From assembly GCA_011322445.1 (NCBI GenBank), contig DRMV01000050.1, positions 1-35,445 of the forward strand: DNA of 35,445 bases, given 5' to 3'. The first letter of the stretch is position 1, and every line of letters begins with the position of its first letter. A program made the position numbers and the translations under genes. Of this stretch, positions 16,282 to 24,045 are shown piece after piece. This DNA comes from Chloroflexota bacterium. GTDB lineage: Bacteria; Chloroflexota; Anaerolineae; Anaerolineales; DRMV01. Under the pieces are notes generated by a model. It was given only the letters and a program-made list of their open reading frames with translations. It made no database searches and was not told the origin of the DNA.

Positions 16282-17664
16282 TTACCCGGCGATGCGGCGG
16301 GCGGCCTGGTTGTGGGCTTCAATCAGTGTGGGCAAGTCCACGGTGGTGAGTTGGCCTTCCTTCACCACGAACTTGCCGCCCACCACGGTGTAATCGGCGC
16401 GCACGGGCGCGCAGAAGACCAACGCGGCTACTGGGTCGTGCAGCGCGCCGGCGTAGTCTAAGCGGTTGAGGTTTACCGCGAAGAAGTCGGCGGCTTTGCT
16501 CGGGGCGAGTTGGCCGATGTCGTCGCGGCCCAGCACACGCGCGCCACCGCGGGTTGCCATTTCCAACGCCTGCCGCGCGGTCAGCAGCGGCGGCGCGCCC
16601 GAGCCGCTGCGCGAAAAGCCCAGCACGCCGGAGCGCACCCGCGCCAGCAGCATCGCCAGGCGGGTTTCCTCCAGCAGGTGCGAGCCGTCGTTGCTCGCCG
16701 AGCCGTCCACGCCCAGGCCCACCGGCACGCCGGCCATCAGCATTTCGTAAATCGGCGCAATACCGGAGCCTAAGCGCATGTTGGAAGCCGGGCAGTGCGC
16801 CACCCCCACGCCGTGTTCCGCATAGAGGGCGATTTCCTCATCGTTGACGTGGATGCTGTGGGCAAACCACACATCGGGGCCGATCCAGCCCAGTTCTTTC
16901 ATGTAGGCCACGGGCTTTTTGCCGAATTTTTCCACGCAGAAAATTTCCTCGTCCTCGGTTTCGGCGAGGTGGGTGTGCAGGCGCACGCCGTATTCGCGCG
17001 CCAGTTTGGCGCTTTCCCGCATCAGGTCGGCGGTCACGCTGAAGGGCGAGCACGGCGCGAGCACAATTTGCAGGAATGAGCCGGGGTTGGGGTCGTGATA
17101 TTGCTCAATCAGCCGCTGGGAATCCTTGAGGATGAAGTCTTCCTCTTCCACCACGCTGTCGGGCGGCAGGCCGCCCTTGCTCTCGCCGAGGCTCATGGAG
17201 CCGCGCGAGGCGTGCAGCCGCAGGCCGACTTCCTGCGCGGCTTCTATTTCATCATCCAGCCGCGCACCGTTGGGGTAGAGATACCAGTGGTCAAAGGCGG
17301 TGGTGCAGCCGGAAAGCGCCAGTTCGGAAAGCGCGGTTTTGGTGGCAATGCGGAATTCCGGCGGGGTGATGCGCGCCCAAATGGGGTAGAGGGTGGTCAG
17401 CCAGTGGAAGAGGTTGGCATCTTGCGCCGCGGGGATGACGCGGGTGAGGGTCTGGTAGAAATGGTGGTGGGTGTTGATCAGGCCGGGCAACACGATGTGC
17501 CCGCTCAGGTCAAGGATTTCATCGGCGGTCGAAGGCAGTTCGGCGGTAGGGCCTACTTGTTCGATAAAGCCGTCACGGATGAACATCCCGCCGTTGGGGA
17601 TTTCCCGGCGGGCGTCATCCATTGTCACTAAAACTTCAGCGTTGCGGATGAGGAGAGTGGACAT
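16282..17664 (-). CDS. 8-oxoguanine deaminase (amidohydrolase, AtzB/TrzN branch)
   Basis: The 460-residue cytosolic metal enzyme should deaminate 8-oxoguanine to urate. Metal ligands are H66 and H68 in LINTHHHFYQTLTR. The segments TLYPIWARIT, LSGCTTAFDHWYLYP, RGSMSLGESKGGLPP, LAPCSPFSVT, HTHLAETEDEE, HCPASNMRLGSGI and GLGVDGSASND closely match my memory of the characterised Pseudomonas 8-oxoguanine deaminase, so I prefer it to hydroxyatrazine hydrolase. Start ATG 17664 (MSTLLIRNAEV) is chosen because domain homology begins there; the 41 codons before it read through repeat DNA. No Shine-Dalgarno is present; a C-rich 7-bp repeat (ATACCCA, ATACCTA, ACCCCCA) precedes the ATG. Confidence 0.87.
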   Translation of the reverse strand: MSTLLIRNAEVLVTMDDARREIPNGGMFIRDGFIEQVGPTAELPSTADEILDLSGHIVLPGLINTHHHFYQTLTRVIPAAQDANLFHWLTTLYPIWARITPPEFRIATKTALSELALSGCTTAFDHWYLYPNGARLDDEIEAAQEVGLRLHASRGSMSLGESKGGLPPDSVVEEEDFILKDSQRLIEQYHDPNPGSFLQIVLAPCSPFSVTADLMRESAKLAREYGVRLHTHLAETEDEEIFCVEKFGKKPVAYMKELGWIGPDVWFAHSIHVNDEEIALYAEHGVGVAHCPASNMRLGSGIAPIYEMLMAGVPVGLGVDGSASNDGSHLLEETRLAMLLARVRSGVLGFSRSGSGAPPLLTARQALEMATRGGARVLGRDDIGQLAPSKAADFFAVNLNRLDYAGALHDPVAALVFCAPVRADYTVVGGKFVVKEGQLTTVDLPTLIEAHNQAARRIAG

Positions 17665-17724
17665 AGGTTGGGGGTTAGGTATTGGGTATGGAGATGAAAG
17701 GGATTTGTGCTTTATTAGCCCCCT

Positions 17725-17760
17725 ATTGTACCGCAAAATCAACCCTGGCCGTGGTAAGAT
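17725..17760. promoter_or_regulatory. Divergent promoters for 8-oxoguanine deaminase and glucan phosphorylase
   Basis: On the plus strand TGGTAAGAT (17752-17760) is an extended -10 that would start the phosphorylase mRNA near 17767. On the minus strand TACAAT (17730-17725) could serve the deaminase gene, giving a leader of about 55 nt. Neither has a recognisable -35. Confidence 0.4.
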
Positions 17761-17773
17761 TGGTCGTTGTTGC

Positions 17774-17813
17774 GACGCCCCGACCAAGCGACGACTTGAC
17801 TACATGACGACGT
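17774..17813 (+). repeat. 8-bp tandem repeat GACNNNNN, five units
   Basis: Units GACGCCCC, GACCAAGC, GACGACTT, GACTACAT and GACGACGT are in strict 8-bp register, all beginning GAC. They occupy the leader of the phosphorylase gene and end just before its AGGAG ribosome site. Same period and core as 7198-7221. Confidence 0.7.
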
Positions 17814-17823
17814 AGGAGCGCTC

Positions 17824-20004
17824 ATGCTTTCCTTCTATACCGACCTACCCAACCATTTCAGCCTGCCCCGCCGCATCAACCGGCTGGGCGAACTGGCCTA
17901 CAACCTCTGGTGGACCTGGCAGTCGCGCGCCCAACGGCTTTACCGCTACATTGATGCTTCGCTTTGGGAAGCCACTTACCACAACCCGGTGCGCTTCCTC
18001 AAGCAGGTGCCGCGCGCCCGCCTGAATGCGGTGGCTGCGAACAAGCATTTTCTCAGCCGCTACGATGCGGTCATAACCGCCTTCGACCGCTACCTGCAGG
18101 CTAAAGCGACATGGTTCCACCACGAATATCCTGACGTTGACGGCATCATTGCTTATTTTTCCACCGAGTTTGGGCTGCACGAAACCCTGCCTATCTATGC
18201 CGGTGGCCTGGGCGTGCTTTCGGGCGATCACCTCAAGGAAGCCAGCGACCTCGGCCTGCCTCTGGTGGCCGTGGGCTTCTTCTACACCCACGGCTACTTT
18301 ACCCAACGTATCAGCGAAGACGGCTGGCAGGAAGCCCTGCCCGTGGACCTGAACTACGACGACCTGCCCATCATTCCTCTCTACGACGAGGAAGGCAATC
18401 CCCTGACGGTTTCGGTGGCGCTCCCCGACCGTGACGTCCGCGTGCGGTTGTGGACGATTCAGGTGGGGCGCGTGCCGTTAGTGCTGCTCGATACCGATGT
18501 AGAAGGCAACACCCCCGCCGACCGTCAGTTGACTTCCCGCCTTTACAGCAGCGAACTGGACTTGCGCATTTCGCAGGAAATCATTTTGGGCATCGGCGGC
18601 GTGCGCGCCCTGCGGAAACTCGGCTGCGCGCCGCAGGTGTGGCACATGAACGAGGGGCACTCGGCGTTCATGACCCTGGAACGCATCCGCGAGGGGGTGG
18701 CGCAGGGCAAAACCTTTGAGGAAGCCGCGCAGGAAGTCGCCCGCAGCAGCGTGTTCACCACCCACACCCCGGTGCCTGCGGGCAACGACGAATTCCCCAC
18801 GTGGCTGGTGGAACGCTATTTCGCCCGCCTGTGGCCGGAACTCGGCCTCACCCGCGACGGCTTCCTGGATCTGGCGCGCCGCGAGCACACCTGGGGCGAA
18901 ACCTTTTCCATGCCCATCCTTGCCCTGCGCTTAGCCGAATATCGCAACGGCGTTTCGGAACTGCATGGCCGTGTTGCCCGCAAGATGTGGCACTTCCTCT
19001 GGCCTGAGCGCAAGGAAGACGACGTCCCCATCACCCACATCACCAACGGCGTGCACGTGGATACCTGGCTGGCCCGCCGCTTAGGGCTGCTCTTTGACCG
19101 CTATCTGGGTGCGGACTGGCGAGAGCACATGGACGACCCCGAAATCTGGGAGCAGGTTGACCGCATTCCCGACGGTGAACTGTGGGCGGTGCGCCGCCAC
19201 CTGAAGCGCAAACTGGTAGCCTACCTGCGGGAACGCGCCCGCAAAATGTGGCTGGAACTGCGGGTGCATCCGGTGCAGGTGGTGGCTTCCGGCGTGCTGC
19301 TCGACCCCTACGCGCTCACCATTGGCTTTGCCCGCCGCTTTGCCACCTACAAGCGCGCTAACCTGGTGCTGAGCGATTTCGAGCGCCTGCTCAGCCTGCT
19401 CAACCGCCCCAACATGCCGGTGCAAATCATCTTTGCGGGCAAAGCCCACCCCGCCGACGAGCCGGGCAAGCGCCTGATTCAGGAGGTTTACCGCAAGGTC
19501 AAACTGGCAGAAAACGGCGGGCGCTTAGTGTTCGTGGAAGATTACGACATGAACCTGGCCCGTTACTTAGTGCAGGGCGTGGATGTGTGGCTGAACACGC
19601 CCCGCCGCCCCAACGAGGCTTCGGGCACCTCGGGCATGAAAGCCGCCATCAACGGCGTGCTCAACTTTTCGGTGCTGGACGGCTGGTGGCGGGAAGGCTA
19701 CAACGGGCGCAACGGCTGGGCCATTGGCGACGAAACGGAATACGACGACCCCGCCGCGCAGGACGCCGCTGACGCCGAAAGCCTGTATGCCGTGCTGGAA
19801 AACGAAATCATCCCGCTCTATTACAAGCGCCGCTCTTCCGATGGCCTGCCTGCCGAGTGGTTGGCGCGGGTGCGGGAATCCATCCGCACGGTGACGCCGC
19901 AGTTCAGTACCCGCCGCATGGTGAAAGAGTACATGCGGGCGCTCTATGCGCCAGCGATGCAAGGGAAGGCAGCCGATGCGGATTTGCCACCCTTGCAAGG
20001 GTGA
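17824..20004 (+). CDS. glgP: Alpha-glucan (glycogen/maltodextrin) phosphorylase
   Basis: The 726-residue GT35 enzyme splits alpha-1,4-glucan with phosphate to glucose-1-phosphate in the cytosol. It is the shorter archaeal/Thermus-like type. An N-terminal DUF3417-like segment (about 10-115, LAYNLWWTWQ) precedes AYFSTEFGLHETLPIYAGGLGVLSGDHLK-type motifs, VWHMNEGHSAF, FTTHTPVPAGND, THITNGVH and FARRFATYKRA. PLP sits on K606 in SGTSGMKAAINGVLN. Start ATG 17824 follows TAGGAG. No other glycogen genes are visible here, so the substrate could be stored glycogen or imported maltodextrin. Confidence 0.94.
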   Translation: MLSFYTDLPNHFSLPRRINRLGELAYNLWWTWQSRAQRLYRYIDASLWEATYHNPVRFLKQVPRARLNAVAANKHFLSRYDAVITAFDRYLQAKATWFHHEYPDVDGIIAYFSTEFGLHETLPIYAGGLGVLSGDHLKEASDLGLPLVAVGFFYTHGYFTQRISEDGWQEALPVDLNYDDLPIIPLYDEEGNPLTVSVALPDRDVRVRLWTIQVGRVPLVLLDTDVEGNTPADRQLTSRLYSSELDLRISQEIILGIGGVRALRKLGCAPQVWHMNEGHSAFMTLERIREGVAQGKTFEEAAQEVARSSVFTTHTPVPAGNDEFPTWLVERYFARLWPELGLTRDGFLDLARREHTWGETFSMPILALRLAEYRNGVSELHGRVARKMWHFLWPERKEDDVPITHITNGVHVDTWLARRLGLLFDRYLGADWREHMDDPEIWEQVDRIPDGELWAVRRHLKRKLVAYLRERARKMWLELRVHPVQVVASGVLLDPYALTIGFARRFATYKRANLVLSDFERLLSLLNRPNMPVQIIFAGKAHPADEPGKRLIQEVYRKVKLAENGGRLVFVEDYDMNLARYLVQGVDVWLNTPRRPNEASGTSGMKAAINGVLNFSVLDGWWREGYNGRNGWAIGDETEYDDPAAQDAADAESLYAVLENEIIPLYYKRRSSDGLPAEWLARVRESIRTVTPQFSTRRMVKEYMRALYAPAMQGKAADADLPPLQG

Positions 20005-20039
20005 GGCGCTGTAACGGTGAAAGAGGCCGCCAAGAGGGG

Positions 20040-20118
20040 GAATGCAAAGGCGCGGAGGAAAATCGGCGGCGCAATCTGTGGCTTTCCCATCGGTGCCAAT
20101 CGGCGTCATCGGTGGATT
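20040..20118 (+). repeat. Degenerate repeat relics after glgP
   Basis: The gap from 20005 to 20244 has no gene. Its first part holds fragments such as GCAAAGGCGCGGAGG and then ATCGGTGCC, AATCGGCGTC, ATCGGTGG, which read like decayed short-period repeats. I see no coding pattern or terminator T-run here. Confidence 0.4.
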
Positions 20119-20185
20119 ATTTTGGAGTGCGGCGACGCGTCGCCGCTTTGGAAGGCGGCATCACGATGGCGCACTCCGAAAGAAA
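20119..20185 (+). repeat. Dispersed 67-bp multi-hairpin element, copy B
   Basis: This has the same length and orientation as copy A at 8651-8717. The ends TTTTGGAGTGCGGCGAC and GCACTCC-AAAGAAAA and the first hairpin are conserved. The two inner hairpins differ in sequence, with the last keeping a partial inverted repeat around ATC-AC-GAT. It lies between converging glgP and the M32 carboxypeptidase gene. Confidence 0.7.
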
Positions 20186-20219
20186 AGACCTGTCAGGTTT
20201 CCGGAAACCTGACAGGTCT
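20186..20219. repeat. Perfect 34-bp palindrome
   Basis: Seventeen bases beginning AGACCTGTCAGG (20186-20202) are followed with no spacer by their exact reverse complement (20203-20219). It abuts repeat copy B and lies 25 bp past the M32 gene stop. In RNA it would form a strong hairpin with a tight loop. Flanks lack a T-run on both strands. Confidence 0.85.
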
Positions 20220-20244
20220 CAACGCGAGGCAAACGGGGCGGCTT

Positions 20245-21750
20245 TTACAGCCCGTAAATCTCGCCGTATTTCTGCTTCAGGTAGCGCATGTAGGGCACGG
20301 GGTCGATTTCTGAGCCGGTGACGCGCTTCACCAGTTCCTGCGGTTCAAACTTCGCGCCGTGGCGGTGGACGTGTTCCCGCAGCCAGGCCAGCAGGTCGGC
20401 GAAGTTGCCGCCGCGGATTTGCTCATCCAGGTTGGGGATGTCGGCGCGGATGCGTTCCCACCACTGCGCCGAAATCAGGTTGCCGAGGGCGTAGGTGGAG
20501 AAGTAGCCGATGGAGCCCATCGACCAGTGGATGTCTTGCAGCACGCCGTGGGCGTCGTCGGGGGGCGTCACGCCTAAGTATTCCTGCATTTTGGCGTTCC
20601 ACACCTCGGGCAGGTCGGCCACTTTCACCGTACCTTCCAGCAGGGCGATTTCCAGTTCCAGCCGCAGCATGATGTGCAGGTTGTAGGTCGCCTCGTCGGC
20701 TTCGGTGCGGATGAGGGAAGGCTGCACCCGGTTGATGCCCTTGTAGAAGGCCGAAAGGCTGACGTTGCCCAGTTCGGCGGGGAAGACTTCCTGCAGGCGG
20801 GGGTAGAAGTGTTCCCAGAACGGCAGGGAGCGCCCGACCAGGTTTTCCCACAGGCGCGATTGCGATTCGTGAATGGCCAGGGAAGCGCCGTGGCCGAGGG
20901 GCGTGCGTTCCAGTTCGGGGGCGATGCCCTGCTCGTAGAGGGCGTGGCCGCATTCGTGCATGGTGCCAAACAGGCCGGTGCCGAGGTAGTCCGGCTCAAG
21001 GCGGGTGGTGATGCGCACGTCGTTGACGCTGAAGTTGGTGGTGAAGGGGTGCGCCGATTTGTCCTGCCGCCCGCGGTTCCAGTCATAGCCGAATTTGGTG
21101 ATCACTTCGACGCCGAAATCCCACTGTTTTTGCTCGTCGAAGGGCTGGTGCAGGAAGGCATCGTCTACCTGCGGGCGCTCGGCAATGGCGCGGATGAGTT
21201 CCACCTGCTGGGGGCGCAGGGCGTCGAAAATGCGCTGGACGTCGGCGGTGGTCAGGCCGGGCTCGAAGTCGTCCAGCAGCGGGTCGTAGATGTGGTCGTA
21301 GGGGGTGAAGAAGTTGGCGTATTCCTGCCGCAGTTCGACGATGCGCTGCAGGTGCGGCTGGAAAATGCGGAAATCGGACTTGGCTTTGGCCTCTCGCCAG
21401 GCCATGATGGCGAGGGAAGCCACTTTGCTGCTTTCTGCCACGAAATCGGAAGGCACTTTGGTGGCTTTGAGGTAATCGCGGCGGGCGACTTTGACCAGGC
21501 GGGCTTCGTCGGAATCGGGGTCCCAGTCGGCGGCGTCGCCGGCGAGGTCTTCCAGCAGTTGGCCGATTTCGTCGCTGGTGAACTTGTCGTGGGCGATGCG
21601 GCTGAGGGTGCTCAGTTGCTGGCCGCGGGCCTGCGCGCCGCCCGGCGGCATGTAGGTTTCCTGGTCCCAGCCGAGCACGGCGGCAGCCATGTGAATATCC
21701 CACACCTCCCCTAAGCGTTCCTTAAGGCGTTGCAATTTGTCGTCAGACAT
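20245..21750 (-). CDS. Metallocarboxypeptidase Taq (peptidase family M32)
   Basis: The 501-residue cytosolic zinc carboxypeptidase trims C-terminal residues from peptides. The zinc site HECGH is at 265-269 (HEXXH), with the third ligand in HESQSRLWEN (E295). The family motifs DWNRGRQDKSAHPF (223-236) and the later NLHIMLRLELEIALLEG and DIHWSMGSIGYFSTYALGN are all present. Length matches the family (about 500). Start ATG 21750 follows GGGAG at 21761-21765; an upstream in-frame TTG at 21786 is not supported. It is divergent from the membrane histidine kinase gene. Confidence 0.93.
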   Translation of the reverse strand: MSDDKLQRLKERLGEVWDIHMAAAVLGWDQETYMPPGGAQARGQQLSTLSRIAHDKFTSDEIGQLLEDLAGDAADWDPDSDEARLVKVARRDYLKATKVPSDFVAESSKVASLAIMAWREAKAKSDFRIFQPHLQRIVELRQEYANFFTPYDHIYDPLLDDFEPGLTTADVQRIFDALRPQQVELIRAIAERPQVDDAFLHQPFDEQKQWDFGVEVITKFGYDWNRGRQDKSAHPFTTNFSVNDVRITTRLEPDYLGTGLFGTMHECGHALYEQGIAPELERTPLGHGASLAIHESQSRLWENLVGRSLPFWEHFYPRLQEVFPAELGNVSLSAFYKGINRVQPSLIRTEADEATYNLHIMLRLELEIALLEGTVKVADLPEVWNAKMQEYLGVTPPDDAHGVLQDIHWSMGSIGYFSTYALGNLISAQWWERIRADIPNLDEQIRGGNFADLLAWLREHVHRHGAKFEPQELVKRVTGSEIDPVPYMRYLKQKYGEIYGL

Positions 21751-21814
21751 GGTGTCGGTTCTCCCAAGAAGGAATTGCGGCTGCAAGCGTTGTATGGAGT
21801 GTAGCCGTACCGAT

Positions 21815-21820
21815 ATTATA
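21815..21820 (-). promoter_or_regulatory. -10 box for the M32 carboxypeptidase gene
   Basis: On the minus strand TATAAT lies in the 13-mer TTTGGCGTATAAT (21827-21815). Exactly the same 13-mer precedes hutI (27913-27901). Transcription would start near 21808, giving a leader of about 58 nt. Confidence 0.5.
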
Positions 21821-21848
21821 CGCCAAAAGGATGAGGGGAACGAGGCAA

Positions 21849-21857
21849 TGGTACAAT
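21849..21857 (+). promoter_or_regulatory. Extended -10 promoter giving a leaderless kinase mRNA
   Basis: TGGTACAAT is an extended -10. The distance from the hexamer to the ATG at 21864 is six bases, so the predicted transcription start coincides with the A of the start codon. No ribosome binding site exists upstream of the ATG. Confidence 0.5.
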
Positions 21858-21863
21858 AGACCC

Positions 21864-23285
21864 ATGTGGGTTGAAGCCGTGCATCGGTGGTTCGAAGTCA
21901 ACCGCCCGTTGGTGCTTTTTGTCAGCGGGCAGGTGTTTTTCGTGATGGGCATGGCGATTTTGCTGCAGACGCGTCGTTATTCGCGGCTGGCGCTGGCGCG
22001 TGGCATGCCCTGGCTGGCCGCGTTTGGGATTTTGCACGGGCTCTATCAGTGGGGGAGCCTCTTTGGCCGCTGGCACCAGGCCCACGGCCCGGAAAGCGTC
22101 AACACCATTTTCGATGCCTTGCAATTGCTGCTGCTGGCCGCTTCGTTCGCGGCACTTTTCCAGTTCGGCGTACGTTTGCTCCAGCCCTTGCCGGCGAAAT
22201 TCCGCTGGGGCGGGGCGCTGCCGCTGGTGCTGCTGCTGGTATGGCTGGTGGGACCGTTTTACCTCGGCCTGGCGTTGGGAAGCGACGTCCATCAATGGCG
22301 CACCAGTGCGGAAATTTGGGCACGTTACGGGTTGGGGTTCCCCGGCGCAGTGGTGGCCGCCATGGGGCTGCGGCGGCAGGCCAAACTGCGGCTGCTGCCG
22401 CTGGAATTCCCCTCGATTTACAACCTGCTGCGGGTGGCAGGCGTGGCGTTGTTGGGGTATGCCGTGCTGGGCGGGCTGGTCGTGCCCAAGGCGTCCTTTT
22501 GGCCGGCCTCGGTGCTGAATGCCCAGGCTTTCGAGCGGATGTTCGTGGCGCCGGTGGAAGTCTTCCAGGGCGCGGACGGCCTGGTGCTGGCGATCGCCGT
22601 CATTTTGGGGTTAGACGTGTTTGAATTTGAAACCCAGCGCCTGATTGAGCGCATGGAGCAGGCGCAGGTGGTGGCGATTGAGCGCGAGCGCATCGCGCGC
22701 GACCTGCACGATGGCGCCATTCAGCGTGTGTACGCGGCCGGGCTGCTGGCGCAATCGCTCCAGCGGCAGGCGAAAGACCCGGCCATGCAAGAGGGGCTGG
22801 CGCACTTGATGGAAGGCATCAATGCCGCGATTGCCGAACTACGGCGTTTTCTTTCGGAATTGCGCGAACAGGAGACGCTTTACCTAGGCCCGGCGCTGGA
22901 ATCGCTGGTGGAGGAGGCTCGCCGCATTTCGGGCACGGAAATTTACCTGGAGGTAGATGAAGTCCCCCCCATGTCGCCCGAGGCCACCGCACATGTGATT
23001 TCCTTTGCCCGTGAGGCGCTTTCGAATGCCATTCGGCATGCCCGCAGCCCGTTGATTGAGGTGCGGCTTTCCTATGTCCCGGCCCGGCGGCGCATGCGTT
23101 TGGAAGTCAAAGACCACGGTGTTGGTTTGCCCGAGGACCCGGACATGGGCTACGGCTTGCGGAACATGCGCGACCGGGCCCGCTTGCTGGGCGGGACGCT
23201 TTCCCTGGTTTCGGAACACGGTAAGGGCACCCGTGCGGTGCTGGATGTGCCCCTCGACAATATTGTGCGGAAGGAGAGAGGCTGA
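21864..23285 (+). CDS. Membrane sensor histidine kinase, NarX/DesK-type (HisKA_3)
   Basis: The 473-residue protein has about six to seven hydrophobic segments in residues 14-250, forming a membrane sensor without a large periplasmic domain. The HisKA_3 dimerisation domain follows with phospho-acceptor H282 in ERIARDLHDGAIQ, then an HATPase_c domain with N388 (REALSNAIRHA), G1 DHGVG (417-421) and G2 GYGLRNM (429-435). Start ATG 21864 is chosen because the extended -10 at 21849-21857 makes any upstream codon untranscribed. The stop overlaps the regulator start by one base (TGATG), so the pair is translationally coupled. The signal is unknown. Confidence 0.92.
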   Translation: MWVEAVHRWFEVNRPLVLFVSGQVFFVMGMAILLQTRRYSRLALARGMPWLAAFGILHGLYQWGSLFGRWHQAHGPESVNTIFDALQLLLLAASFAALFQFGVRLLQPLPAKFRWGGALPLVLLLVWLVGPFYLGLALGSDVHQWRTSAEIWARYGLGFPGAVVAAMGLRRQAKLRLLPLEFPSIYNLLRVAGVALLGYAVLGGLVVPKASFWPASVLNAQAFERMFVAPVEVFQGADGLVLAIAVILGLDVFEFETQRLIERMEQAQVVAIERERIARDLHDGAIQRVYAAGLLAQSLQRQAKDPAMQEGLAHLMEGINAAIAELRRFLSELREQETLYLGPALESLVEEARRISGTEIYLEVDEVPPMSPEATAHVISFAREALSNAIRHARSPLIEVRLSYVPARRRMRLEVKDHGVGLPEDPDMGYGLRNMRDRARLLGGTLSLVSEHGKGTRAVLDVPLDNIVRKERG

Positions 23286-23953
23286 TGCGAACGCGCTTGT
23301 TGCTGGTGGACGACCACGAAGTGGTGCGGCTGGGGCTGCGAACCCTGTTGGAAGCCGAGCCCGATATGGAGGTGGTGGCCGAAGCCGGCACCGCCGATGA
23401 AGCGTTGGATAAGGTCGCCCGCTACCGCCCCGATGTGGTGGTGATGGATGTGCGCTTGCCCGGCAAAAGCGGCCTGGAAGCCTGCCGCCTGATTCGGCAA
23501 CAGCACCCCACCACCCAGGTTGTGATTTTGACCTCTTACCTGAGCGAAGAGTTTGTCTCCCATGCCCTGCGGGCAGGGGCGGCGGGCTACGTGCTCAAAG
23601 AGGTGGGCGGCACTGAGTTGGTGAACGCTATTCGCAACGCCCGCGAGGGGCGGGTGGCTTTCGACCCCCACACCGCCAGCCAAATGGTGGCCCGGCTGCG
23701 CAAACTGGAAGCCCACATCGAAGAATCGGCCTTCAAAGGCCTTTCACGGCGGGAAATGGAAGTGTTGGTGCTGATTTCGCGCGGCAAGAGCAACCGGGAA
23801 ATTGCCCACAAACTCAGCCTGAGCGAAGGCACAGTGCGGAATTACGTTTCGGCCATTATCGAGAAATTGGGCATGCGCAACCGCATCGAACTGGCGACGT
23901 ATGCCGTGCAGCACCACATTTCGGAGTGGATGCCCGACATCGACGACGATTGA
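23285..23953 (+). CDS. Response regulator, NarL/LuxR family
   Basis: The 222-residue cytosolic DNA-binding regulator is the partner of the kinase just upstream. The receiver domain (about 1-120) has D9/D10, phospho-acceptor D55 in VVMDVRLPG, and K105 in YVLKEVGG. The C-terminal LuxR-type helix-turn-helix (about 150-210) includes LSRREMEVLVLISRGKSN and LSEGTVRNYVSAI. ATG 23285 overlaps the kinase stop by one base and has AAGGAGAGG just upstream. The acidic C-terminus (DIDDD) is unusual but short. Targets cannot be read; no matching operator was identified in neighbouring promoters. Confidence 0.95.
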   Translation: MRTRLLLVDDHEVVRLGLRTLLEAEPDMEVVAEAGTADEALDKVARYRPDVVVMDVRLPGKSGLEACRLIRQQHPTTQVVILTSYLSEEFVSHALRAGAAGYVLKEVGGTELVNAIRNAREGRVAFDPHTASQMVARLRKLEAHIEESAFKGLSRREMEVLVLISRGKSNREIAHKLSLSEGTVRNYVSAIIEKLGMRNRIELATYAVQHHISEWMPDIDDD

Positions 23954-24045
23954 CCCCAAAGCACGCCGCGGGATGCGCCCGTTGAGCGCCCTGGTTGAGC
24001 ACGATAGCACCATTGCAAACATCCCACCTTCCGAAGGAGTTTTCC

